Of a stretch of DNA of 20,328 bases, positions 7,399 to 14,454 are shown piece after piece. The number at the start of each line of letters is the position of its first letter. Within the stretch, counting starts at the first letter, position 1. The notes under the pieces were generated by a model that did no database searches, was not told the origin of the DNA, and saw nothing but the letters and a program-made list of their open reading frames with translations. The position numbers were made by a program, and so were the translations under genes. Origin of the DNA: JBOFSQ01 sp051651625 (GTDB lineage Bacteria; Planctomycetota; Planctomycetia; Pirellulales; Thermoguttaceae); NCBI GenBank assembly GCA_051651625.1, contig JBOFSQ010000081.1, forward strand, positions 1 to 20,328, in the 5' to 3' direction.

Positions 7399-8634
7399 CT
7401 ACAGTTTCGGCACGTTCTTGTGAACATCCGGCCCGAAGTAACGCAGACTCACGAGCGGTTCGCTGCCAAGATTTTCAACCGTGACGCCGTTCTTCGCCGC
7501 TTCAGCGGTGATGTAAACCTCGTCGTTCGGCTCTTCACCGTAACGAATCATGACCGGCGTGTCGATGGTGAGTTTGCCAATCGTACCGTGTCCTTGAACG
7601 GTGATCCAACCACTCGCACCGGCGTCGTGCAGCGTACACTTCGCGCCAGGCATGACGGTAAGTTCCTTCGCCGAGAACAGTTGTTTTCCGTCGATAAGCC
7701 CGTAGGTTATCCAGCGGTCGGTGTAGCCGTCGCCGCTCTGTTTCTCGTCAACAATCGGTTCGAGATAGTTGCTGCGTTTGAAGTTTGGATCGACGTTTTT
7801 CTCCCAATCGAGTTGCGAGATGATGAAGTCGATGTCCTTCTTCTTTTCTTTCGGAACGTCTTTGACGAGGAGTTCCCACGGAACTTGTCGCCCTTCGACG
7901 AGCGATTGGTACATCCCGAAAACGTCGCTTCCCCACTGCGGTTCGTAGGTGCAGAGCGACCCCGGTGCGTGGAGCACGCCCGCCGGAATGAGCCAACCAG
8001 TTCCACGCTTGAGACGATACGCCTTCGACAGATCGAGAATACCGTTGTCGCCTTTGTTCCAGTTTTCGAGACAGCGGCGAACGTCTTCTTTTGTCGTGCC
8101 GGGTTCGAGTCCCATGAAGGTGTAGTCGAAGTGATTTTCGGCGGCGTTGAGTTGCGGCGGGAAGTAGTACGCTTCGGGTTTACCTTCTTGTCCGGTGAGT
8201 GCGGCGTGTTTTTGCATCTGGTGCATGTGATGCGGGATCGGGCCAGCGTTGTCGAAGAACTTTGAGTAGACCGGCCACTTCTTGTATTTCTTGAAGATCG
8301 CTGCGCCGACGATGGCGTCGCCCATTTCGGCAACGGCGTCGCGGAGTAGAAACTTCTTGCCGCCGACTTTGATGTAACTGAGTCCTTCGTCTGCGGCGCG
8401 GTTGTCGTTTGCGGCTTCGGTGGTACTTGCGAACCAGCGTTCGTCGATTCCGCCGCGGTGAACGCCGAGGGCGTACCAATCAGTCGGCGCGAGTTTGATT
8501 CGCTTTCCGGGGTGCAAAAAACTGCGCGGCACCCAATTCGGGACGAGCCGCAAAATCCCGTCGCCTTCATTCATCGCCTGCTGAAGCACTTTGGCGACGT
8601 TGTCTTTCTTGACAGCCTTTGAACGAGTTGTCAT
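7399..8634 (-). CDS. Cupin protein related to class I mannose-6-phosphate isomerase
   Basis: This 411-residue soluble protein appears to be a double-cupin. A probable metal site is seen as HHMHQ at 135-139, a Glu in KPEAYYF (Glu154) and a later His in PAGVLHAPGS (His222), an arrangement like the zinc site of class I phosphomannose isomerases. A second cupin-like half (about 310-411) includes LTVMPGAKCTLHDAGASGWITVQGHGTIG. A sugar or sugar-phosphate isomerase role is the best family-level guess; the substrate cannot be read from sequence. The ATG at 8634 is supported by AAAGGA with 7-nt spacing on the minus strand. A -10-like TACAAT lies at 8737-8732 with no good -35. The frame stays open upstream through a repeat, giving a spurious longer ORF. 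It faces the TPR gene head to head across a repeat-bearing gap of 292 bp. Confidence 0.72.
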   Translation of the reverse strand: MTTRSKAVKKDNVAKVLQQAMNEGDGILRLVPNWVPRSFLHPGKRIKLAPTDWYALGVHRGGIDERWFASTTEAANDNRAADEGLSYIKVGGKKFLLRDAVAEMGDAIVGAAIFKKYKKWPVYSKFFDNAGPIPHHMHQMQKHAALTGQEGKPEAYYFPPQLNAAENHFDYTFMGLEPGTTKEDVRRCLENWNKGDNGILDLSKAYRLKRGTGWLIPAGVLHAPGSLCTYEPQWGSDVFGMYQSLVEGRQVPWELLVKDVPKEKKKDIDFIISQLDWEKNVDPNFKRSNYLEPIVDEKQSGDGYTDRWITYGLIDGKQLFSAKELTVMPGAKCTLHDAGASGWITVQGHGTIGKLTIDTPVMIRYGEEPNDEVYITAEAAKNGVTVENLGSEPLVSLRYFGPDVHKNVPKL

Positions 8635-8783
8635 AACGAGTTCCTTTCTCTGCTTTGCCCATCGAGGGGCGCGTTTTGGCGTCGCACGCAGTGCCGCCGC
8701 CCATCGGTCAGCACTCGCAAGCGCGGACAGTATTGTAGACGATAAATGACAATCGAAAATGAGAGGTGAGAAAGAGCAATTCC

Positions 8784-8880
8784 GGTTCGGCATAGCCGAA
8801 CCCTCCAATAGCCGTGTGACGTATGGCTGGAGGGTTCGGCTATGCCGAACCGCAGTGTGGGTGCAAGTTTCCGAACAAGC
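8784..8880 (+). repeat. Hairpin element, copy 3, in a divergent promoter region
   Basis: The arms at 8784-8807 and 8828-8851 match the other copies exactly, with a 20-nt loop that itself contains a short AGCC...GGCT pairing. The conserved tail GTGCAAGTTTCCGAACA follows, but the final GGTCTA has diverged to AGCCCA. The left TAGTTC end is absent. It lies about 12 nt upstream of the -35 box of the TPR gene, so it is the only copy in a promoter rather than at a 3' end. Confidence 0.88.
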
Positions 8881-8891
8881 CCATTCTCTCC

Positions 8892-8920
8892 TTGACAAAA
8901 TCGCGGCGATTAGCTAGGCT
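8892..8920 (+). promoter_or_regulatory. Sigma-70-type promoter for the TPR gene
   Basis: TTGACA (8892-8897), a 17-bp spacer, and TAGGCT (8915-8920). Transcription would be expected to start 6-8 nt after the -10 box, at 8926-8928, which is the GTG start codon itself. Confidence 0.7.
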
Positions 8921-8926
8921 TCCGTC

Positions 8927-11893
8927 GTGGCACCGGAAGGCAGGAATAGATTTCAAGACGACGAGCCAGAACAGGCAGCACCCGCTGGTATCCGTGGGTT
9001 TATCGCGGCGCGCCTTGGCGTATACCAAGACCCCGCCGAAATCGCACGCGTCATAAACGAGTGGGTCAATGCCAACAAGACCCGTGCGCTGATCTACGCC
9101 ATCATCGCTGCCGTTCTCTGCGTTGCTCTGTTATCGCTGGCCGTCTGGAAGATTATCGAGATTCGCACACGTCCCACCATATCAATGGCCCTCGCCGAAC
9201 TCGACTACGGTGCCTACGGTTCCGCTGACGCAACTTGCGAACGCCTGCTGGGATTCACGTCTGCGAAAGACACCGTCGCTATGGCCACGATTTTTTTCAT
9301 AAAAGGTGTCTCGCTGGCAAACATGACAGATGTCGCGTGGACGAAAGAACGCCAGTCGTACTACCGCGCCGCCGCTGGATTTCTACAAACCGCCGAACAA
9401 CTCGGATTCCCAGCAGGCCGCGCTGCAACCGGATACTTCTACCTCGGAAAGTGTTACTACCTCGCTGGTGATGTCGTCCGCGCACGGACTCCGCTACTCA
9501 AAGCACTCGACTTTCCAACCGACGACAAACGCAGTATCTACTGGTATCTTGCCAACTCCGCATTCTATCTCCCAAACCCCGACTTTGAAGACGCACTCAA
9601 TCAGTGCGACCTCTACTGCCGTGCAAGTACCACATCCACCGAAGAACGCGACGAAGGTCTGCTCCTAAAGTCGCTTATCCTCACGCGACTCGGACGACTC
9701 GACGAGGCCGATGCTATACTCAAGTCGCTCCCAAAACACGACCACCTCCAAACGATGCGTGCGTTCGTCGAAGGACAACTCCGACTCGAACAAGCCCGCG
9801 TCGTCCGCGACCGCGCCGAAGCTATCGCAAAAACTACGTTTTTCCCAAGCGAGACACACGTCACGCCCAAACCATCGACACCATTGCCGAGTCTGTCCGT
9901 CCCGCCGATTGACGACAACAGCGATCTGCCGCTGCCGACACCATCGACAATCACCGAACCAACAACCGACCCGCCAGCCGAACTGCCAAGTAGCCAGCCC
10001 GTCACGCAAGTTGCGTATCAAACTGACGAAGCGACACCGAGTACGCCGCCGAGTTCTCCGCCAAAATCGGGGCCGGTTCGCATCACACCGATCTTCACCA
10101 ACGCCACCGCCGACAATTCTCCGCCGCCACTGGAAGTAATTGACATCAACTCCGACGATGCCGCATCGCGTCCGGCTGCGCCGCTGCCACCGCCAATTCC
10201 AGAAGAACCAACGGTGACGCGCGACCCCGTTGCACAGGCGGTCGAGCAGGCACGGAACGAGGCGATCTCGTTGTACGAACAAGCGATTGCGTGTATGACG
10301 GAAGTTTCCGTGCTCGACACTGGCGACTTCCCGTGGGCCGCCTCCGCGTATCTCATTACCGGTTTGGCATACGACGAACTTTCAACACTCCGCATTGCAG
10401 ACGACATCAATCGCGCCGCGCAGTCGTTTCAAGAAATCTTGCAACAATATCCCGACCGCCCCGAAGCGACCGCCGCAGATTTTCTCCTCGCCGAACAATA
10501 CCAGCGAAACGGCGATGTCAAAAATGCGATAGCGTTCTATCGTCGCGCCTTCAAGCAGCTTGCGCCAGATGTTGGTTACGTTAACGTCTGGTTTACGCGG
10601 GGTGAAATGATGCGGCGTTCGCAGGAGATTTTTGACAAGTACGTCGCAGCAAAAGACTTTCCGATGGCGTTCGAGTTTTTGGAAGCGTGGCGAACGGCGA
10701 TCCCCGCAAGCGAGTATTATCGTGACGGTGCGTACACGGTTGCACGTTGGGGCGACGAGTTGAGTCGGCTCGCGGCGGCAGCGATCAAAGACAAACACGA
10801 CACGCTTGCACGCGACGCCCGCGAAAAATACAAGATCGCCGGTGCGTGGTTTGAACGCCTCGCACAATACGACTTCACGCAGCCGCACTACGTCCGTTTG
10901 CTCTGGGACAGTGCCGAGTATTATCGTCACGGCTGGGACTATCCCAACGCGATCCGAATGTATCAGCGTTATCTCGAATACAACGTCACCGACCGGCAAT
11001 TTGAGGCGAAGTTTCACATTGCCAATCTCTGGTTCCACCTCGACTACCTCGACCGTGCTATCGACGACTTCACCAAACTGCTTGCCGAAGATGTTCGGCA
11101 TCCGCTCGCGGCGACGGCGCGTCTCCAGCTTGCGCGTGCATACTTTGAAAAACAGCAGTGGGACCTCGCGCAGCAATGCTTGATACAAAACCTCTCAAGT
11201 GACTACGCCCCTAGCTCGACGCTCTACAGCGACTCGCTCTACCTCCTCGGCGCAATCGACTACCAAAAGAAAGACTACGAACAAGCGACGATTCATCTCG
11301 AAGACGCGATCTTGCTCCACCCGAAAGCGCAGCAAGCCGCCGAGGCAAACTATACCCTCGCGCTGTGTCATCTAAAGGATGTCGCGCGACTTCAGTCTCT
11401 CTACGACACGACGATTCTTGAGCGACCGCGTGCAGACATCAAGTCGCAGATCGCTGCGGAGTACGCTGCCGCTGGCGAATGTTTTCAGCGAACCGAAAGA
11501 CTGCTGGCGACGCGACAAGATGTTGCAAATCTCTCAACTAGCGAGCAGCTTCTTCAGCGAAACAGCCTCTTTGGTATCGGTGAGATGCAGATGAAACGCG
11601 AACTTTACGACGAGGCGTCGCTGACGTATAACATGCTTGCCAGTCGTTACGGTGGTGAACCGGTCGCGCTTTACGCGCTGATGCACCTCGCGACGGCGAG
11701 CGAAAAACTTGGCCGCTTCACCGACGCCCGCGCCGCACTCAAGCAAGCCGATTACCTGCTGGCAACGCTCCGCGCATCAGGAAAGTTTCCGCCAGACTTC
11801 CGGTTCACAGAACCAGAATGGGCATCGCTACTCCAACTCGAACAGACCGTTACAAAAGTTTATGATATTGAGATACCGGAGGCGAGTGATTAG
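8927..11893 (+). CDS. Membrane-anchored tetratricopeptide-repeat protein
   Basis: A 988-residue protein with a short cytosolic N-terminus, one membrane segment (about 54-77) and a very long, probably periplasmic, alpha-helical region of degenerate TPR units. TPR-like patterns include ATGYFYLGKCYYLAGDVVRARTP-like helices near 160-190, a block around 480-545, and tandem units from about 660 to 860. A proline/threonine-rich, probably disordered stretch (about 305-430) splits the two helical halves. Proteins like this act as scaffolds or cargo-binding partners in the envelope; no catalytic motif is seen. The start is GTG at 8927, with no Shine-Dalgarno and a promoter placed so that the mRNA would begin at the start codon. 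The TAG stop sits at the edge of an inverted repeat (11892-12057). Its partners are unknown; the following genes are flagellar. Confidence 0.85.
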   Translation: MAPEGRNRFQDDEPEQAAPAGIRGFIAARLGVYQDPAEIARVINEWVNANKTRALIYAIIAAVLCVALLSLAVWKIIEIRTRPTISMALAELDYGAYGSADATCERLLGFTSAKDTVAMATIFFIKGVSLANMTDVAWTKERQSYYRAAAGFLQTAEQLGFPAGRAATGYFYLGKCYYLAGDVVRARTPLLKALDFPTDDKRSIYWYLANSAFYLPNPDFEDALNQCDLYCRASTTSTEERDEGLLLKSLILTRLGRLDEADAILKSLPKHDHLQTMRAFVEGQLRLEQARVVRDRAEAIAKTTFFPSETHVTPKPSTPLPSLSVPPIDDNSDLPLPTPSTITEPTTDPPAELPSSQPVTQVAYQTDEATPSTPPSSPPKSGPVRITPIFTNATADNSPPPLEVIDINSDDAASRPAAPLPPPIPEEPTVTRDPVAQAVEQARNEAISLYEQAIACMTEVSVLDTGDFPWAASAYLITGLAYDELSTLRIADDINRAAQSFQEILQQYPDRPEATAADFLLAEQYQRNGDVKNAIAFYRRAFKQLAPDVGYVNVWFTRGEMMRRSQEIFDKYVAAKDFPMAFEFLEAWRTAIPASEYYRDGAYTVARWGDELSRLAAAAIKDKHDTLARDAREKYKIAGAWFERLAQYDFTQPHYVRLLWDSAEYYRHGWDYPNAIRMYQRYLEYNVTDRQFEAKFHIANLWFHLDYLDRAIDDFTKLLAEDVRHPLAATARLQLARAYFEKQQWDLAQQCLIQNLSSDYAPSSTLYSDSLYLLGAIDYQKKDYEQATIHLEDAILLHPKAQQAAEANYTLALCHLKDVARLQSLYDTTILERPRADIKSQIAAEYAAAGECFQRTERLLATRQDVANLSTSEQLLQRNSLFGIGEMQMKRELYDEASLTYNMLASRYGGEPVALYALMHLATASEKLGRFTDARAALKQADYLLATLRASGKFPPDFRFTEPEWASLLQLEQTVTKVYDIEIPEASD

Positions 11894-11940
11894 TGGTTGG
11901 TGGTCAGTGGCCAGCGTGGTCATTCCCACCACATTTCGTC

Positions 11941-11960
11941 ATTCCCGCGTAGGCGGGAAT
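11941..11960. repeat. dRS3-like palindrome
   Basis: The sequence is ATTCCC-N8-GGGAAT, the exact form of the Neisseria dRS3 core, followed by CCATC. The wider CGTCATTCCCGCG...CGGGAATCCA motif is dispersed in many bacterial genomes. It is a short hairpin without a T-run. Confidence 0.8.
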
Positions 11961-11975
11961 CCATCCTGATTCGGG

Positions 11976-12035
11976 CACTCGCTTACGCTTCGTGTTCTGA
12001 TTTGTCACTCACTTACGCTTCCCGCTCCGATTTGC
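11976..12035 (+). repeat. Tandem pair of 30-bp direct repeats
   Basis: Two adjacent units both begin CACTC, carry CTTACGCTT and end with ATTTG plus one base. 24 of 30 positions agree. Confidence 0.8.
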
Positions 12036-12067
12036 TCGCCACTGACCACAAACCACTGACCACTGCC

Positions 12068-12514
12068 ATGACGCTCCCCGAACTTCTCGAAAAACGTTTG
12101 GACTGTTTGCGGCGGCTTCACTATGCGGCAGAACGGCAGCGGTATCTCGTGGACGTTGAGAACATCGACGCGATTCTCGGTCATCTAGCGCAGAAGCAAC
12201 ACCTCATCGACGCACTGCTTGCGACGGAACGTGAACTCGATCCGCACCGTGGCGTCGCGCCGGAAGAGCGTGCGTGGGCGTCGCCGGAAGAGCGAGAACG
12301 TTGTCAAGCTGTGATCGCCGAAGGCGACACGTTATTGCACGCAATCATCGCACTCGACGAAGAGAGCGCATCGACGATGATGCGTCAACACAAAGACCTC
12401 GAAGGACAGATACAACGCCTCGGTCGCGGAACCGCCGCTGCGGTCGCTTACAGTGTCCAAAACGTCGTTTCAACTTCGCGCGAGACGCAAACCGTGATCG
12501 ACCTAACGCACTAA
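12068..12514 (+). CDS. FlgN-like flagellar export chaperone (candidate)
   Basis: A 148-residue, strongly helical and charged protein starting MTLPELLEKRLDCLRRLHYAAERQ. It has heptad-like hydrophobic spacing and a central acidic segment (EERAWASPEERERC). No enzyme motif is visible. FlgN proteins are about 140-residue helical chaperones for the hook-associated proteins FlgK and FlgL. Size, predicted fold and the flgB gene 68 nt downstream all fit, but primary sequence in this family is poorly conserved, so the name rests largely on context. The longer open frame upstream (from 11897) runs through repeats and is not coding. The ATG at 12068 follows directly after the inverted-repeat cassette and lacks a Shine-Dalgarno. 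An alternative is a generic coiled-coil protein. Confidence 0.55.
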   Translation: MTLPELLEKRLDCLRRLHYAAERQRYLVDVENIDAILGHLAQKQHLIDALLATERELDPHRGVAPEERAWASPEERERCQAVIAEGDTLLHAIIALDEESASTMMRQHKDLEGQIQRLGRGTAAAVAYSVQNVVSTSRETQTVIDLTH

Positions 12515-12527
12515 AATTTCCAACGCC

Positions 12528-12565
12528 ATAGGACGTATAGGTCATATATGACCTATACGTCCTAT
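12528..12565. repeat. Perfect 38-bp palindrome between the flgN-like gene and flgB
   Basis: All 19 base pairs match with no spacer, centred on CATATATG. Each arm reads ATAGGACGTATAGGTCAT. It is AT-rich, has no T-run after it, and ends 17 nt before the flgB ATG. It could form an RNA hairpin covering the flgB leader, be a site for a dimeric regulator, or be one more dispersed repeat. Confidence 0.9.
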
Positions 12566-12582
12566 ACAACAGCCACACTTCC

Positions 12583-13017
12583 ATGATACGTTCCACACAT
12601 CAATTTCGTGCGATTTACGGTGCGACGACGGTTCCGGTTTTGGAGCAGGTTGCGAACTTTGACGAGGCGCGACAGGCACTCCTTGCGGGGAACATAGCCA
12701 ACTACGACACGCCAGAATATCTCGCGCGTGATGTCGATGTTGGTCACTTCAAGAAGAAACTTTCCGAGGCGATCAACCAGAAACATCGCCCCGGCAAGAA
12801 TCCGTCGTTTGCGGAGTACCCGTGCCCAGACTCACGCAAAATCGGCGGCGGCGACTGGCCGCAAGACCAGCACATTCTCTATCACGACCTCAACAACGTA
12901 GGTCTCGAAAAACAAACGTCGGAGATGGCCAAGAACAACGTCGAGTTCAACACCGCCATCAATTTGATGAAACATCAAATGAACCTGTTGCAATCGGCAA
13001 TCAGCGAGAGAGTGTAG
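12583..13017 (+). CDS. flgB: Flagellar basal-body rod protein FlgB
   Basis: A 144-residue proximal-rod component of the flagellar basal body, exported by the flagellar type III apparatus. The N-terminal rod motif is clear: LLAGNIANYDTPEYLARDVD (33-52), matching the conserved ANIANxxTPGYxARD pattern of FlgB/FlgC. The C-terminal amphipathic helix, with NNVEFNTAINLMKHQMNLLQSAI, is typical for axial proteins. Length is normal (about 130-145). The start at 12583 fits the family N-terminus, though there is no Shine-Dalgarno in the leader, which is instead occupied by a 38-bp palindrome. flgC, flgE or fliE would normally follow; here the next gene is a convergent aldehyde reductase, so the rod operon is split in this genome or elsewhere. 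Confidence 0.93.
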   Translation: MIRSTHQFRAIYGATTVPVLEQVANFDEARQALLAGNIANYDTPEYLARDVDVGHFKKKLSEAINQKHRPGKNPSFAEYPCPDSRKIGGGDWPQDQHILYHDLNNVGLEKQTSEMAKNNVEFNTAINLMKHQMNLLQSAISERV

Positions 13018-13073
13018 AGCGGACGTGTCGGTTCGCCGTAAAGTTTCCAAGCCTCACCGACAAGTCCGCCTGA

Positions 13074-13102
13074 TTGTGAATGACGAAACGTCATCCTCAC
13101 AA
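13074..13102. terminator. Possible bidirectional terminator hairpin between flgB and yqhD
   Basis: TTGTGA+ATGACG pairs with CGTCAT+TCACAA around an AAA loop, with a two-base CC bulge, giving 12 bp of stem. It overlaps the last codon of yqhD and lies about 57 nt after the flgB stop, between convergent genes. Neither side has a strong T-run, so intrinsic termination is uncertain. Confidence 0.4.
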
Positions 13103-14251
13103 ACACTTTCGCAAAATATCAAGAAGTTCTGCTTCGCCGATCTGTTGCTTCTCACCTTGCGGGCCACGTTCGGCGATGCGGCGTGCGACCATCGCGCAGT
13201 CGGCATCGGTGACTTTGTAGTCGCCGAGTTTGTATGGCGGAATCCCGACCGATGCGAAGAAATCGACCGTCTTCTGAATCGCTGCGTCGATTCGTGCGTC
13301 GTCGTTGCCGCTGGTTATCCCCCAAACTCGCTGGCCGTAAGCGATGAGCTTCTTCCCTTTGACTTTTCGTTGCTGCTGCCAAACGGCAGGCATGACGAGT
13401 GCGAGAGTTTTTGCGTGATCGATCCCGCAGAGCGCAGTGATCTCGTGACCGATGTTGTGCGTGACCCAATCTTGCGGGACACCGCAACCAATCCAGCCGT
13501 TGAGCGCGTTTGTCGCAGCCCAAACGAGGTTCGCACGCGAATCGTAATCAGTGAGATTTTTTAGCGTCTTCGGCCCTTCGCCAATCAAGACGTGAAGAAT
13601 CGCTTCCGCTTGCAAGTCTTGGAGCGGCGCGTTCACATCGAACGTCATATATTGTTCGCAGACGTGAACAAACGCATCGACAATTCCGTTGCTGACCTGA
13701 TGTGCGGGGAGCGTGAATGTCGTTTCGGGATCGAGTATCGAAAACTGCGGAAAAACCGGCGGCGCGGCGAAGGCGAGTTTTTGCGCCGTCGAATTGCGCG
13801 AGACGACTGAAAAACAGTTCATCTCCGAACCGGTTGCGGGGAGCGTTATCACCGCTCCGAGCGGGACGGCACTTTCGACAACCGCGTTCTTTTCGAGAAT
13901 GTCCCACGGGTCGCCCGCGCCAAACTTTGCCGCTGCGGCGATGAACTTCGTTCCATCGAGCGTCGAACCGCCGCCGACCGAAAGCAAGAAATCGATCTTG
14001 TCTCGCTTCACGATCTCAACAGCTTTCATAAGCGTCTCGTAACGCGGGTTCGGCTCGATCCCGCCGAACTCAACAACTCTGTGCGACGCGAGTGCCTTCG
14101 TGACTTGGTCGTAGACGCCATTCTTTTTGATGGAACCGCCGCCGTAAGTCATCATCACCTTTTTGTCGCGCGGTACGAGGTCGGAAAGTTTGGCTATCGA
14201 GCCGCGTCCGAAGACGATCTCAACTGGGTTACGATACTGAAAGTTTTGCAT
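13097..14251 (-). CDS. yqhD: NADPH-dependent iron-containing alcohol dehydrogenase / aldehyde reductase YqhD
   Basis: A 384-residue cytosolic group III alcohol dehydrogenase. It is alignable by eye with E. coli YqhD along nearly the whole length (LITYGGGSVKK-, GGIEPNPxYETLM-, SVGGGSxLDGTKFIAAA-, LPATGSE- and GVPQDWxTHxxGHE-type motifs). Metal ligands Asp192, His196, His265 and His279 are all present, at the E. coli positions minus two. The GGGS loop (37-40) fits NADPH binding. The role is reduction of toxic aldehydes such as those from lipid peroxidation, by family knowledge. The ATG at 14251 is supported by AAAGG about 8 nt upstream on the minus strand. It follows a hairpin element and is convergent with flgB. 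It is transcribed alone or after the glycoside-hydrolase-like gene. Confidence 0.95.
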   Translation of the reverse strand: MQNFQYRNPVEIVFGRGSIAKLSDLVPRDKKVMMTYGGGSIKKNGVYDQVTKALASHRVVEFGGIEPNPRYETLMKAVEIVKRDKIDFLLSVGGGSTLDGTKFIAAAAKFGAGDPWDILEKNAVVESAVPLGAVITLPATGSEMNCFSVVSRNSTAQKLAFAAPPVFPQFSILDPETTFTLPAHQVSNGIVDAFVHVCEQYMTFDVNAPLQDLQAEAILHVLIGEGPKTLKNLTDYDSRANLVWAATNALNGWIGCGVPQDWVTHNIGHEITALCGIDHAKTLALVMPAVWQQQRKVKGKKLIAYGQRVWGITSGNDDARIDAAIQKTVDFFASVGIPPYKLGDYKVTDADCAMVARRIAERGPQGEKQQIGEAELLDILRKCL

Positions 14252-14309
14252 TGTGGAGCCTTTCTGAAAGAGTGGGGAAGTTGTTAACGGTAAATCGTGT
14301 GTTCGTCAT

Positions 14310-14454
14310 TAGACTTGTTCGGAAACATGAAGTTGGGGCGATTTGGTAGTTCGCGGTTCGGCATAGCCGAACCCTCCAGTTGTCATACGCCGCAGGCGTG
14401 GAGGGTTCGGCTATGCCGAACCGATATGCGGGTGCAAGTTTCCGAACAGGTCTA
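14310..14454 (+). repeat. Hairpin element, copy 4, with tails on both sides
   Basis: The arms at 14355-14378 and 14399-14422 are identical to the other copies, with a 20-nt loop that holds a small GCCGCAGGC-type fold. The right tail, with GTGCAAGTTTCCGAACAGGTCTA-type sequence, is complete. The left side has both the GTAGTTC end (next to the arm) and a second, inverted TAGACTTGTTCGGAAA tail starting at 14310. The final CTA (14452-14454) is the stop codon, TAG, of the glycoside-hydrolase-like gene. Confidence 0.9.

Larger units (their letters stand above)
11892..12057. repeat. Inverted-repeat-bounded intergenic cassette before the flgN-like gene
   Basis: AGTGGTTGGTGGTCAGTGGC at 11892-11911 pairs with 12038-12057 at 19 of 20 positions. 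Inside lie a dRS3-like palindrome (11941-11960) and two 30-bp direct repeats (11976-12005 and 12006-12035, 24 of 30 identical). The left end overlaps the TPR gene stop codon, and the right end stops about 10 nt before the next ATG. The sequence has no codon structure of its own. Confidence 0.85.

Noticed and set aside
7366..8265. Plus-strand open frame of 299 codons
   Set aside because: It is a shadow of the cupin gene, which has a good ribosome binding site and metal-site motifs.
8635..8898. 88-residue N-terminal extension of the cupin protein
   Set aside because: It reads through hairpin copy 3 and promoter-like sequence; AAAGGA correctly spaced before 8634 fixes the start.
11897..12067. 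N-terminal extension of the FlgN-like protein from 11897
   Set aside because: This stretch is the inverted-repeat cassette with tandem 30-bp repeats, not coding sequence.
246..14454. CRISPR array made of the repeated palindromes
   Set aside because: The copies are kilobases apart, inverted relative to each other, and have no regular spacers or cas genes.
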